From: Salvelinus alpinus
Lineage: Eukaryota > Chordata > Actinopteri > Salmoniformes > Salmonidae
Direction: 5' to 3'
Assembly (NCBI RefSeq): GCF_045679555.1
Contig: NC_092090.1
Span: forward strand, 33,964,731 to 34,028,730
Length of the DNA stretch: 64,000 nt
In this document: piece by piece, positions 25,423 through 37,536 of the stretch
Layout: each line of letters begins with the position of its first letter
How positions within the stretch are numbered: position 1 is the stretch's first letter
Program-made: the position numbers and the translations under genes
Notes under the pieces: generated by a model
Seen by the model: only the letters and a program-made list of their open reading frames with translations
Database searches by the model: none
What the model was told of the DNA's origin: nothing

Positions 25423-26548
25423 TCAGTTGACAATTTTTTGGGCTTTCCTCTGACACCGCCTAGTATATAGGTCCTGGATGGCAGGAAGCTTGGCCCCAGT
25501 GATGCACTGGGCCGTGCACCCTACCCTATGTAGTGCCTTATGGTCAGATGCCGAGCAGTTACCATACCAGGCTGTGATGCAACCAGTCAGGATGCTCTCG
25601 ATGATGCAGATGTAGAACTTTTTGAGGATCTGGGGACCCATGCCAAATCATTTCAGTCTCCTGAGGGGGAAAAGGTGTTGTCGTGCACTCTTCACGACTG
25701 TCTTGGTGTGTTTGGACCATGAACGTGAAACTCTCGACCTGCTCCACTACAACCCCGTCGATGTTAATGGGGTGTGTTCGGCCCGCCTTTTCCTGTAGTC
25801 CACGATCAGCTCCTTTGTCTTGCTCACATTGAGGGCGAGGTTGTTGTCCTGGTACCACACTGCCAGGTCTCTGACCTCCTCCCTATAGGCTGTCTCATCA
25901 TTGTCGGTGATCAGGCCTACCACTGTTGTGTCATCAGCAAACTTAATGATGGTGTTGGAGTCGTGTTTGGCCAGCAGTCGTGGGTGAACAGGGAGTACAG
26001 GAGGGGACTAAGCACACAACCCTGAGGGGCCCCAGTGTTGAGGATCAGTGTAGCAGACGTGTTATTGCCTACTCTTACCACTTGGGGGTGGCCCATCAGG
26101 AAGTCCAGGATCCAGTTGCACAGGGAGGTGTTTAGTTCCAAGGTCCTTAGCTTAGTGATGAGCTTTGTGAGCACTATGGTGTTGAACGCTGAGCTGCAGT
26201 CAATGAATAACATTCTCACATAGGTGTTCCTTTTGTCCAGGTGGAAAAGGGCGGTGTGGAGTGCAATTGAGATTGCGTCATCTGTGGATCTGTTCGGGCG
26301 GTATGCGAATTGGAGTGGGTCTAGTGTATCTGGGAGGATGCTGTTGATGTGAGCAATGACCAGCACCTCATTTTTACCGACGTGTGTGCTACATGGTGGT
26401 AATCATTTAGGCAGGTTACCTTCGCTTCCTTGGGCACAGGGACTATGGTGGTCTGCTTGAAACATGTAGGTATTACAGACTCGGTCAGGGAGAGGTTGAA
26501 AATGTCAGTGGACACTTGCCTGTTGGTCCGCGCATGCTTTGAGTACAT
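25423..26548 (-). pseudogene. LINE reverse transcriptase, broken
   Basis: Minus-strand fragments of one RT: thumb/C-terminal pieces ([27 protein letters not shown]) at 25423-25641, a middle piece at 25559-25858 in another frame and the fingers/palm piece at 25917-26366. Further N-terminal sequence (FNLSLTESVIPTCFKQTT) is at 26321-26548. The FADD catalytic motif region lies where the frame is disrupted near 25930. At least three frame changes. Confidence 0.75.
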
Positions 26549-27021
26549 GTCCTGGTAATCAGTCTGGCCCCGCGGCTTTGTGAATGTTCACATCGGCTAC
26601 CGAGAGCGTTATCACACAGTCATCCAGAACAGCTGGTACTCTCATGCATGCTTCAGTGTAAAATACATTTAAAAGACATTTAGCTCGTCTGGTAGACTTG
26701 CGTCACTGGACAGCTCGTGGCTGGGTTTCCCTTTGTAGTCTGTAATAGTTTTCAAGCCTTGCCACATCTGACGAGCATCAGAGCCGGTGTAGTAAGATTC
26801 AATCTTAATCCTGTATTGACGTTTTGCTTGTTTGATGGTTCAGGAGGATAGAATTATGCTCAGATATGCCAAATGGAGGGCGGGGGAGAGCTTTGTATGC
26901 ATCTCTGTGTGTGGAGTAAAGGTGGTCTAGAGTTTTTTCCCCTCTGGTTGCACATGTGACATGCTGGTAGAAATGAGGTCAAACGGATTTAAGTCTGCCT
27001 GCATTAATGTCCCCGGCCACT

Positions 27022-27249
27022 ATCAATCAAATGTATTTATAAAGCCCTTCTTACATCAGCTGATGTCACAAAGTGCTGTACAGAAACCCAGCCTAAAACC
27101 CCAAACAGCAAGCAATGCAGGTGTAGAAGCACGGTGGCTAGGAAAAACTCCCTAGAAAGGCCAGAACCTAGGAAGAAACCTAGAGAGGAACCTATGAGGG
27201 GTGGCCAGTCCTCTTCTGGCTGTGCCGGGTGGAGATTATAACAGTACAT
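27022..27249. mobile_element. SINE-like dispersed repeat inside the LINE
   Basis: This 228-bp block runs from ATCAATCAAATGTATTTATA to ...ATTATAACAGTACAT. It interrupts the LINE exactly between two copies of the 7-bp GGCCACT (27015-27021 and 27250-27256), a target duplication. The ATCAATCA end looks like a reversed simple tail, suggesting minus-strand retroposition. The family is the same as the repeat at 31484. I cannot name it. Confidence 0.75.
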
Positions 27250-27815
27250 GGCCACTAGGGAGCGCCGCTTCTGGATGAGCATTTTCTTGTTTGCGTATGG
27301 CCTTATACGTAATAAATAAATAAATAAATAAGAAAATAAGAAGAACACGAGAAAGTAAATAAGTAAGTATATTACATACAGGGTCAGCCAGTTCCAGTAT
27401 CATATTTACAATGTGTAGGGATACTGGTGATAGAAGTAGATATGTATATGGGTGACTGGGCATCAGGATATATGATCAACAGAGAAGCAGCAGCTTGTAT
27501 AATGATTGTATGTGAGTGGGTGTGTGTGTGTGTGTAGAGTCAGTATAAACGTATGTGCATATTATGTGTGTGTGAGCAAATTATGAATTGAGTGTGAGTG
27601 TGTAGGGCCCTGTGAGTGTGCATAGAGACAGCGCAAAAATACAAATAAAATCCAAGGGTCAACTCAGATAGTCTGTGTAGCCATTTTGTTAGCTATTTAG
27701 CAGTGTTATGGCTTGGGGATGGAAGCTGTTCAGGAGCCTGTTGGTGCCAGACTTGATGCACCTGTACCGCTTGCCATTGCAGAGAGAACAGCAGAGAGAA
27801 CAGTCTATGTGTGGA

Positions 27816-29246
27816 AGGACGTCTGGGACAGAGGCCCTCTGTGTGTGGAGGTAGATCAGGCTAGGTGGGGTGGACGGACGAGGGTGACGGCAGCTGGTAA
27901 GGATCCTGTATGGACATAAGATCCAAAGCCCTTTCATGGATAATACTCTCCTCTCCTATGACTTGCAGCTTTGGGTCAATGCATGTCGCCATTGCCCTAG
28001 TCTACAGAGAGAAGCAGAATGTGGATAACAAACTCCTTTTACTCTTCTATATGAGTTCCATCCTCCCATTACCCCTGGAGTCCTGTAGGGCAGAGGGATG
28101 GACATATTCAGATGTAGTTACAGTATTATAGTAGAGTAGATACAGGTAGTTATGTAAAACCAGTGGAGATGGTAAAACCAGTGGAGAGGAATCACCGTGA
28201 GTAGTTCATTCTGACAATCTCTGGCTTTGTGGAGATTAAATGGCCTCTTCCACTAGTTGATTAGCAGAGCTCCCAGATGAGGAGCGTGAATGGCTCTTTC
28301 ATACACTGTCCTCTATCTGTCTGTGTCTATGGGTGATGCCATAGAGACTTAGTGAGAGAGAGAGTCATTCCATAATCCACACAGAGAGTTGAGGAGGTGG
28401 TCAGGGAGCTGGAGCTGGGATAAAGGCAGTGATTGTAGCCCCTCTCCACCAGTCAACTAATGATGGACGAGGAGCTGGAGGTAGAGTCTCTCTGGCAGAT
28501 GAAGGAAGTGAATGTCTCTCTCTGGTACTAGGAGTTCCCACCCAGCATTGATCCCCACTAGCCAGGACTCAGCAGGAGTCTATTATCTGGGAGATTACGT
28601 TTAAAGTCCTTCATTTTGTACGCATGGCTTTTTGAATGGCCCAGGCACAAAAGCCCTGATTGAGTTTCCATTGGCCATCTGAGTTGGACAGTAGCTCCCA
28701 CACTTCTCCACCCTGACGTGGATAGAGACTGTGCATCATCCTGAACAAATTACAACGTCCTTTACCCTCTAACCTATCCCCTGTTCTCCTTCTCTTTCCT
28801 CTCTACGTTCCTCTTGGTATACTGATTTGATTTGATTTGACTGTATATAGTTGATATGTTGTGATAATAAACAGGCAGTGTTGTCAGGCAACAATAGAAT
28901 AACCATATCCTTGCCATTATCTTGTTGTTGTCATGTATGTACTGAATAATGTTAACCCCATCCCCCCCAACACTAATGACTGCAACGTATCTTAGATCCC
29001 AATTCTCATACCTAGCAACAGTGCCATGATTACCGGCCACATCAGCATACATTCAAGTAGCTCTTCATATAACATTATATTAAAGCACACAGATGGCTGC
29101 CCACAGAGAAAGAGAAAGAGAGCGCGTTCCCTCCAGCTCCCTCCATCAGGGTAAACATCCTGGGTCAGAGGAACATCCTTTTCCCTCTCTCTCTGTGTGC
29201 CATTCCTGCTTCAGGACCAATCTGCTCCCAGGGGGCAACCCGAGAC
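27816..29246. other. non-coding stretch, no gene recognised
   Basis: Short frames only. A TTTGATTTGATTTGA run is near 28825. No exon or complete repeat seen. Confidence 0.5.
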
Positions 29247-29793
29247 CAGTGGTGGAAAAATACCCAATTGTCATACTTGTGTAAAAGTAAAGATACCTTA
29301 ATAGAAAATAACTCAAATAAAAGTGAAAGTCAGCAGGTAAAATACTACTTGAATAAAAGTATTTGGTTTTAAATATACTTAAGTATCAAAAGTAAATGTA
29401 ATGGCTAAAATGTACTAAAAGTATAAGTATAAATCATTTCAAATTCCTTATATTAAGCAAACTATACGGCACAATTCATTTTTTATTTTTTACGGAGAGC
29501 GAGGGGTACACTCCAACACTCAAACAAAGCATTTATGTTTAGTGAATCCGCCAGATCAAGTAGTAGGGAAGACCAGGGATGTTCTCTTGATAAGTGTGTG
29601 AATTGGACCATTTTCCTGTCCTGCTAAGCATTCAAAATGTAACAAGTTATTTTGGTTGTCAGGGGAACTGTAGGAATGTAGTGAAGTACAAGTAAAAGTT
29701 GTCAAAAATAGAAATAGTAAAGTAAAGTACAGATACAAAAAAATACTTCAGTAGTACTTGAAAGTATTTTTACTTAAGTACTTTACACCACCA
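29247..29793. mobile_element. hAT-type MITE, about 545 bp
   Basis: The left end CAGTGGTGGAAAAATACCCAA and the right end TACTTAAGTACTTTACACCACC match the inverted pair of a widespread fish non-autonomous hAT family. The interior is rich in AAGTA/AGTAAAAGT repeats. The last bases at the right end are altered, so the target duplication is not readable. Confidence 0.75.
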
Positions 29794-29950
29794 CCACCTC
29801 CCATCACCTAACCAGCACCCCAAATCATCCCTTCACATCACTGGGTGTCATTACTATATGCAACAGCAGAGCCATGGTAGCTAGAGGAACAGGCTAGCTA
29901 GAAAAATCCCCTCAGCCTTAAGCAATTTATTTATCTATTTTTTTCCCCCT

Positions 29951-30141
29951 CATCAAGGTTGGGCAACTCCAGTCCTCAGGGGCCTGTTTGGTGTCACACG
30001 TTTTCTCCATCCCTAGCAAACACAGCTGATTAATCAAATTACAATCTGTAATTGATTATTGGAGTCAGGTGTGTTAGCTGGGTCAAAACTGTGACACCAA
30101 TCAGGCCACCGAGGACTGGAATTGCCCAACCCTGCTTGATG
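29951..30141. mobile_element. fold-back MITE
   Basis: CATCAAG + GTTGGGCAACTCCAGTCCTC on the left pairs with GAGGACTGGAATTGCCCAAC + CTTGATG on the right. An inner pair GTGTCACAC / TGTGACACC also matches. The element is about 190 bp. Confidence 0.75.
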
Positions 30142-30146
30142 ATCGT

Positions 30147-30242
<96 letters not shown>

Positions 30243-30256
30243 TCATTCTTTCTTTC
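30147..30256 (+). repeat. (TTTC)n microsatellite, 110 bp
   Basis: About 27 TTTC units with one TTTCATTC interruption near the end, beginning 6 bp after the fold-back element. Confidence 0.98.
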
Positions 30257-30397
30257 AGCAGTCCAGAGGCCAATATTATGTTGGTCAATTCTCATCCTAG
30301 GCTGGAGCGGGGTAATTGATTCCCCCTACAAGGTTATATTCCCTGGATGATATTGATCAATTAATTATGATGGATTTCCAATGGTGACTGTCCTTCT

Positions 30398-30882
30398 TAA
30401 GGCCGCTATTCAATCAGATCCGCTGTAGCTAACATCTGCCTAGGGTTGGTTTGATGGTGTCAGAAGGGGAACTGCTTTAGACCTGTTAAATCCACAAGTG
30501 GCTCCCGGCATTACAACTAAAGCGGACATTGCCATTGGCTGCATGGAGTCGCATTAACAGATGCAGCCCATGCAGCCCTGTTTACAAGTTGGAACACTGG
30601 AATGTGATATGTAATCTACACCTCGATTAAGCTGATAGAAACCCTCATCATTTAGTGGATTGATTTTTCAATTTGTGCGTAATCATGTCTATATAGCCTA
30701 CACTTTCTCTTTCTGTATTTCTAACAAGAGTGGGGAGGGTGTGGCTTCGTGACCATGATCGCAAGAGCAGCTGCTCACCATTTGACGACTCCAATGCAGT
30801 TCCACCTCCTACACCGCCAAAACATCTGCTATGCGGGTGTCTGTTATCCCCGGTTAAAGGTTGATCTGATTGAATCTAGGCC
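30398..30882. mobile_element. MITE with inverted ends
   Basis: The left end AAGGCCGCTATTCAATCAGATC and the right end GATCTGATTGAATCTAGGCC are inverted repeats around about 485 bp without coding potential. Confidence 0.65.
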
Positions 30883-31069
30883 TAAAGCTGAGATCCGCAT
30901 TAGGAGAAACAGCACCACCGGCCGCCCCCGGCACTTAAGTTATTGTTTGGTTTATGAAACGGTGGCACGTGCAAGGATGTCCGTCTGTACATAGTTTGAA
31001 GTAAAGTCTTAGCTGTTGTAATATCGCAAACGAACGTGGCAGTTTCACTGCTACGGATTCCAACTTTAA
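30883..31069. mobile_element. short MITE, same family as the one at 59479
   Basis: The ends TAAAGCTGAGATCCG and CGGATTCCAACTTTAA are inverted. The inner block GGAGAAACAGCACCACCGGCC and the AACGTGGCAGTTTCACTGCT block correspond to those at 59479-59697. It abuts the preceding MITE. Confidence 0.65.
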
Positions 31070-31483
31070 TGCCCAAGAGACGGATGAAATTACCTCTGCC
31101 GGCCTTGACAAGGTCCAATAGAGTCAAGAATAACAAGTTATAGTGGATGTGTTAGAAAAATACACAATATAAAAATGATTGGAACAAAACAACATCGCCT
31201 TCCCATAAGAGGGTGACATTTTTCTTAGTTTTCCACTTTTTCTCCGCAGCACACGGTCTTGACATGTGACCTGAGATTTGAAAACACTATTGTGGTGATG
31301 AAATTGTGATTTAAAAAAATAAACATTGCCATTGTCTTGTAAACTAGATTCTCGGTGAGCTAATGTGAACCATTGTCACTGCCTTGAACACAACAAAAAG
31401 ACCATTGTGAATTTGTGACAAATCAGATAGGTCAGGATTCTTCTATTTTTAGATTCTAAAGAATCATCCAGCATCTTCTAATC

Positions 31484-32430
31484 TAATCAATCAATCGATC
31501 AATCAAATGTATTTTATAAAGCCCTTATTACATCAGCAGTTGTCACAAAGTGCTTATACAGATACCAAGCCTAAAACCCCAAAGAGCAAGCAATTGAGAT
31601 GTCTCGACCTCTGAATGCTCGGCTATGAAAAGCCAACTGACATTTATTCCTGAGATGCTGACCTGTGTTGCACCCTCTATAACCACTGTGATTATTATTT
31701 GACCCTGCTGGTCATCTATTAAAGTTTCAACATCTTGAATTCCTATCTGGCACAGCCAGAGTAGAAAGGCAGGAGTGAGTAGAAAAGCAGGAACCTAGGA
31801 AGAAACCTAGAGAGGAACCAGGCTTTGAGGGGTGGCCAGTCCTCATCTGGCTGTGCCAGATAGGAATTCAAGATGTTGAAACTTTAATAGATGACCAGCA
31901 GGGTCAAATAATAATCACAGTGGTTATAGAGGGTGCAACACAGGTCAGCATCTCAGGAATAAATGTCAGTTGGCTTTTCATAGCCGAGCATTCAGAGGTC
32001 GAGACAGCAGGTGCGGTAGAGAGAGAGAGAGAGAGAAAGAGAGAGTCGAAACAGCACGTACGGTGAACAGGGTTCCATAGCCGCAGGCAGAACAGCAGAA
32101 ACTGGACCGGGTGAACTGGGGACAGCCAGCAGTCGTCAGGACAGGTAGACCTGATGCATGGTCCTTGGGCTCAGGTCCAGAGAGAGGAGAAAGAGGAGAG
32201 GGGAGAGAGGAGAGAGGAGAGAGGAGAGAGATAGAGAGAGAGAGGAGAATTAGAGGGAGCATATCTAACATCACACAGGACACCAGGACAGGAGAATTAT
32301 ACCAGATATGACAGACTGACCCTAGCACATATATTTTGCAGCATAGACACTGGGGACTGAGACAGGGGGGGGCCGGGGGACACTGTGTGGCCCCATCCAA
32401 AGTTACCCCTGGACAGGGCCAACCATGTTG
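31484..32430. mobile_element. long dispersed salmonid repeat with internal inverted duplication
   Basis: Starts with (ATCA)n and the same ATGTATTTTATAAAGCCC block as 27022-27249. It shares AGAAACCTAGAGAGGAACC and GGGGTGGCCAGTCCTC with that element, then continues through a GA-rich segment to TACCCCTGGACAGGGCC. The class is not clear to me. A 161-bp segment is present twice in inverted orientation (31600-31760 and 31846-32006). Confidence 0.7.
31600..32006. repeat. perfect 161-bp inverted repeat with 85-bp spacer
   Basis: 31600-31760 and 31846-32006 are exact reverse complements by base-by-base reading (outer ends TGTCTCGACC / GGTCGAGACA). The first mismatches are immediately outside each arm. 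The spacer 31761-31845 holds the part of the repeat (AGGAACCTAGGAAG...) normally found in this family. Confidence 0.93.
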
Positions 32431-33562
32431 AGTACGCCGTGCTAGTGTATGAGTTAAGCTTTATGATAGTGTGTCCCATCCAGTGCCCCCCCCCCCCCCC
32501 CCCCCTTTGATTATCGTCGAACCGCTGAATAGAGGGCACAAGGTGAATTGATTTGAGAGGTGTCTTATTCCTCGGAAAAGGTATTTGATGAAAGACAGGA
32601 GAGGAAGGCCTGGTGGCAGAACAGAGCAGAGCAAAGTGTGCCGAATGACATTGATTTTCAGTTGGGGGAAGAAGAAGAGGAGAGAGAGAGGAGGCAATCT
32701 GTTGCTAAGCCTGGTCTCGTCCTTTATTAGACCTTGAGAGATAATAATAAGCCTGGTTGTCACGCCTCTCTTTCAGCTCCTGTAATTTCCGTGACTCACT
32801 GCATTTCTCCCCTTCGTCCTGTTTTCACAAAGGGCAGTTATCATTTCCAATTAGGCCGGTGTACATATGAAGCTCAGGGACCCAGAGGCATTTCAGTAAG
32901 AGCCCAACCTCCATTTGGAGTCCCATTGTGGCAATTATTCTGAGGGCTATTGGTTGGAAGAATGAGGGCACACAGGACGAAGCACCTGAACAAAGACAGC
33001 TGGAGAGGAGATGTCAACATTGACTGCACACACCCATCACTGCTGGACCACACACACACACCCGCACACACACACACGCACCTATGGTCCTTTACTATTT
33101 CAAAGGCGTATGCAAATTAGGCAAGCACAAAACCCCATCACGCATTTGTCACTAATTGAAGACATGTCAATTATGAATGTAGGAACATACAGAGCAGTGC
33201 CACTGTTAATCCCTGTGTGGTTGTGGTTTAAAAAGCTGCTCTGGCTTTAAGTGGCAGGACTCATATGGGAAACGGGGGGGGGGAGGAGAATTCTTCATTC
33301 TCTGTTATCGCATTATGACAGGCATTATCTCTCGCCAAACAACATGTCACACTGCAGTTATTGAAAAGCAAATTAGAATAATAATAAAAGAGGTCGCAAA
33401 CATCAGCAGATTTTTCATATTAAAGCTGGCTGGTGAACTCTGTCTCGTAGTGCAATATGAAAACTGTTAGATCTAAACCCTGCTGTGCTCACTGCTGGAG
33501 ATGAAACATGGAGGAGACTGGTTTAAATCAATGCAGAGTAACTTCTTACGTTTACACACATT

Positions 33563-33602
<40 letters not shown>

Positions 33603-33800
33603 AGTGTGAAGGAGAGGACACGCCTGTCAAATCTCGAGTGAGTGGAAGCCCACCATATCACCACATCCACAGGGCAGTAATCAGGTTGCTGGCTGATTCT
33701 CCCGGTAATACTCTGTGGAGATCAGAACACTGATACATTCCACCACCGACACATTGTTTGCAATCTCAAGGAGAAGTATACACAAACAGAAACATAGACT

Positions 33801-33801
33801 C

Positions 33802-33853
<52 letters not shown>

Positions 33854-33854
33854 C

Positions 33855-33934
<80 letters not shown>

Positions 33935-33942
33935 AGAGAGAG
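33801..33942 (+). repeat. compound (GCAC)n-(CA)n-(GA)n microsatellite
   Basis: Thirteen or so GCAC units, then about 36 CA units, then a short GA run. All long frames across it are artefacts. Confidence 0.97.
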
Positions 33943-36197
33943 ACCTGGATTGCAATGAGATGTTTTTCCATTTCCCAGCACATTTAAACCAATATATTTC
34001 CTCAGTCACACACCCATTTCAAAATGCAATTGTAAGCCTGTGACCTCACTGTTCATATTTTACATCAGGATATAATGTAACACAGATGACTCCCGAGGTC
34101 TCATCCCATGTATTGAGGACAGATTGCCATGCACTGCTTTGTGGCAGCAGTATATGGATATCCATTATATATTGTATACTGTGAATTAGTTAGTAGGGAT
34201 GCTTTATATTACTTTTTTCCATCTCCAGGAGCGATGGTTAAGTTATGCATGATGAATAATTCAAGGCTTCCGTCTGAAATTACAGTAGATTGTGATGATA
34301 ATTGAATGAAGGTGCAGGACCTTCTCTGTGATTGTAACTGATGTGAGAGGAGGGACCATTCGTTTTTAAAGCACATCTTGCCATATTCATCTTCTCATTA
34401 TTCATATTTTCCAAAGGAATCTGCTCCACTCACTCTCTCTTGCACACATGCTCACACACACAGACATACATGTGATGTGCGCACGTGCGCACGCCGCACA
34501 CTCACACGCACGGACGCACGCACACACGCACAAGCAAACAAAGATGTACAGATATCCAGTGCTTGGCTGCTTTCTCTGTGTCTGTGGTGAATCAGAGGGG
34601 AAATAAATAACAGCTTGTTTGGAGTGAGGATCCAGGCTTCTCATTACCAACACAGTCCCCGTGACCTCACCACCCCAGCACGCTAATGCTGAGAGACACA
34701 ACAGGAGGGAGGGAGGACAGAGGAGAGAGGGAGTGGAAAGGGAGGGATGGCCTGTACTAGGCAACCATCCCCTGCTTCTTATTACAGTGGCACCTTGGCC
34801 AAATCACTTACAAAAATCAGTCAGACACCAGGCAGGCAGGCTGAGCCATCAGCCAGCTGTGGCTTTTGGAAGAGAGCAGGTGATGTGATGAGGCCAGGCC
34901 AGAGAGATAACTGAATGGTTCCTCTCAGGAGTGTCCCCAGCTATTGATTGGTGCATGGGCTGGCTGAGCACAAGTCCCAAATGATCTCCACCAAGCCCTG
35001 TGAGTGTCTGTTAACCAATACCAGTTGCAGCGAGCCAGGTGAAGAAGCAGAACCACAGACAACTGTGGTGACAAAGACATGTGTATTAGGGTGTCCTCCG
35101 GCTCAGAACAGAGTGTATATTTTCCACAAGTGCTGGGTTCGGAAGCTGTACTGTGTAACATTTGGATATCTAATTTCTTGAGAACAGGAGACTGATCCTC
35201 CTGTTTGTTTGTATGATGAAGGGGGGGGGGGGGGGTGTCAGTGCATACTGTACGTGTGTGTGTGTCCAACAGAAGCCATTGTCCAGTCTCCCTGGCCAGT
35301 GATTGACTGTGCCGCTGAGTATAGCTGACAGTCCTCCGGCGTTGACCTGAGCCCTGTGCATCGATAAACAAGCCTAGCTAGGCTTGTACTACTCTAATCA
35401 GGCCTCCCGTAGCAGCACAACACACTCTGAATCACAGCACAGGGACAGACCTACAGAGAACAAAGACTACGGGACCACTGGGGAGCTCTGTGTGGGTTCC
35501 GTAGGTGTGTGAGTGGCTGTGTTGCTACCTTTGCATGGAGCATATTTGTAGCAGAAGCGTAGGGGAAGGATGTTCAGCAGAGAATTAAACAGAGAATCAA
35601 CTCTGCATGACTGACTCAAGAGAGACGCAACAGAGAGATTTATGAAAATAGTTGGTCAACGCCTGTGCGATGCCGATCAATATTTTGCAATCATGCAAGA
35701 CAGTACGAGATCCTGTCTCTAGGAGTGTGAACAATGTAAAGCTGAGGAAAGGTCTGTATTACAGTAACTCAAGTTTTGGGGAAAGGGGAAACAAGTGATA
35801 ATCATCCTGCCTGCTAGTGATGAGTCCTGAGTACGGTGTCTGCGGTTGACCGTCCAGCAGATGGCAGTGTCTTTCTTCCTTGTCTGTCCAATGAGCAGCT
35901 CTCGCTGGTAGGAACCCTTGGACATTCATCAACAACATCACCATGCAAGCTAGAGATTATCAGTACAGGCTAAACCATCTAAAGAGAAATTCTATTCATC
36001 TCTCCTCCTCTGCTGATCTAACAATGGGGGCAGGTTAGGAGGCTTATTACCAATCTGTACAGTAGCAGAAGATGAATAGTACTAGTCAGAGAAAGGTTGT
36101 TATAAAAGCAATCCACCACTCAGCTACATAAGTGCTGACCCTGAGTGCCCTTCCTGTCCTTCCCCCTGTCCCCAGGTCAGTTAGTCAGCCCCATGTG

Positions 36198-36300
36198 CAG
36201 GGCCGGCACCAGGCATAAGCGACATAAGCGGTCGCTTAGGGCCCCAGGCCGCTAGGGGGCCCCGACCCAGTCGGGGTCTCAACTTACTGTTGAGAGTTAG
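36198..36300 (+). repeat. hAT terminal-repeat-like fragment
   Basis: CAGGGCCGGCACCAGGCATAAG followed by GGTCGCTTAGGGCC and GGGGCCCC resembles a hAT element end. No matching opposite end was found nearby, so it is either truncated or diverged. Confidence 0.4.
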
Positions 36301-37536
36301 AATAGTAGAATACACAAGGTGCAATTTCAAAATTCGGTTGTGCATCAGCAATTTTTCTCTTGTTATGTCAGTCACTAACAGTCATTAAATTAGCAATGTC
36401 AGCTAACAATTTTTATATTGGTAAATTTGTCTAGCCAGCTATCTAAACTTGTAGTAATCATGACCGAATACCGACCAACACGCAGGGCAAATGCCCAAGG
36501 TCCCTGACCTCCAGGGGGCACCCATTGATTTTGTTAGTCACTCTCACTCAGACAACATTAACATGGCAAAAGTCATGTCAAAATGTGTAGAATTGCAGGA
36601 AATTAGTTTTAAAACTGAACATTTTAAATTTTCTCTCTGCCCCATGGCAACATGTAGAACTGCAGAAAATATACTTTAAAACGAAAAAGTAAATGATCCG
36701 CCATCAAGAGGGGTCCTCTAAAAGGTTTAGCTGTGAGGAGTGGTGTAGTGCTATGTTTTTAGGTGCAGGAGCGAGAAAAATGTAAGTAAATGAAGTCATC
36801 ATTTCTCATAGTTTGTACCGACAGATGTAGCCTATTGAACTTCACTATAGAATATCCATAAAATGCATCCTCCAAATCTCTAAGGGCTCCCTGTGCTTAA
36901 TTACAGGGATTCAATTAGCGCTACCTCCTCTTAACTAATAAGATCCCTATGTTATGTTCCCTAGTATTTTGCCCCTTGACCACCTGGTCATGGTCACCAT
37001 ACTGGAAACTCAGGCTGGAGAGGGAGATGGTCATGTCAAATCAAATCAAATCAAATTTGTCACATGCGCCGAATACAACAGGTGTAGACCTTACAGTAAA
37101 ATGCTTACTTACAAGCCCTTAACCAACAATGCAGTTTTAAGAAAACACCTAAAAAAAGTAAGAGATAAGAATAACAAATGATTAAAGAGCAGCATTAAAT
37201 AACAATAGCGGGGCTATATACAGGGGGTACCGGTACAGAGTCAATGTGCGGGGGCACCGGTGTTGAGATAATCGAGGTAATGTGTACATGTAGGTAGAGT
37301 AATTGAAGTGACTATGCATAGACAATAACAGAGCGTAGCAGCAGTGGGGGGGGGGGGGGTTAGGAGGGGAAATGCAAATAGTCTGGGTAGCCATTTGATT
37401 AGCTGTTCAGGAGTCTTATGGATTGGGGGTAGAAACTATTTAGGAGCCTCTTGGACCTAGACTTGGCGCTCTGGGACCGCTTTCCTTGCGGTAGCAGAGA
37501 GAACAGTCTATGAGTGGCTGGAGTCTTTGACAATTT

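Larger units (their letters stand above)
25139..27309 (-). mobile_element. 5'-truncated LINE (jockey/L2-like) inserted in the outer LINE
   Basis: The 3' end (left side) starts with the AATCAAACTTTATTTGTCACATGCGCC block shared with 37029 and 62316. On the minus strand there is a reverse transcriptase with [36 protein letters not shown] and [20 protein letters not shown]. The frame is broken (pieces at 25917-26366, 25559-25858, 25423-25641). Compared with the copy at 37 kb it lacks about 290 bp near 26840, equal to 38900-39195 there, and is truncated in the endonuclease region. The copy is inactive. Confidence 0.8.
25012..27815 (-). mobile_element. outer LINE 3' fragment, split by another LINE copy
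   Basis: 25012-25130 and about 27310-27815 read as consecutive parts of one minus-strand LINE 3' region. The first holds the TCACGTGC...GTGAAATGCC tail; the second holds the AACACGAGAAAGTAA part followed by GCTTGGGGATGGAAGCTGTTC and a TACCGCTTGCC block equivalent to 37415-37520 of the other LINE. The intervening 25139-27309 is a separate insertion. Confidence 0.6.
32431..37028. other. non-coding stretch with simple repeats
   Basis: No gene recognised. It contains a 21-base C run (32486-32506), a TG microsatellite (33567-33601), a compound CACG/CA/GA microsatellite, a G run at 35221-35236 and a hAT-end-like piece near 36198. Sequence at about 32820-32945 and 33100-33420 is repeat-free with ATTA-type motifs and may be conserved non-coding DNA, which cannot be judged without alignment. 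Confidence 0.45.

Noticed and set aside
25540..26223. Plus-strand frames over the LINE
   Set aside because: Antisense shadows of the minus-strand reverse transcriptase; the same applies to 37801-38226.
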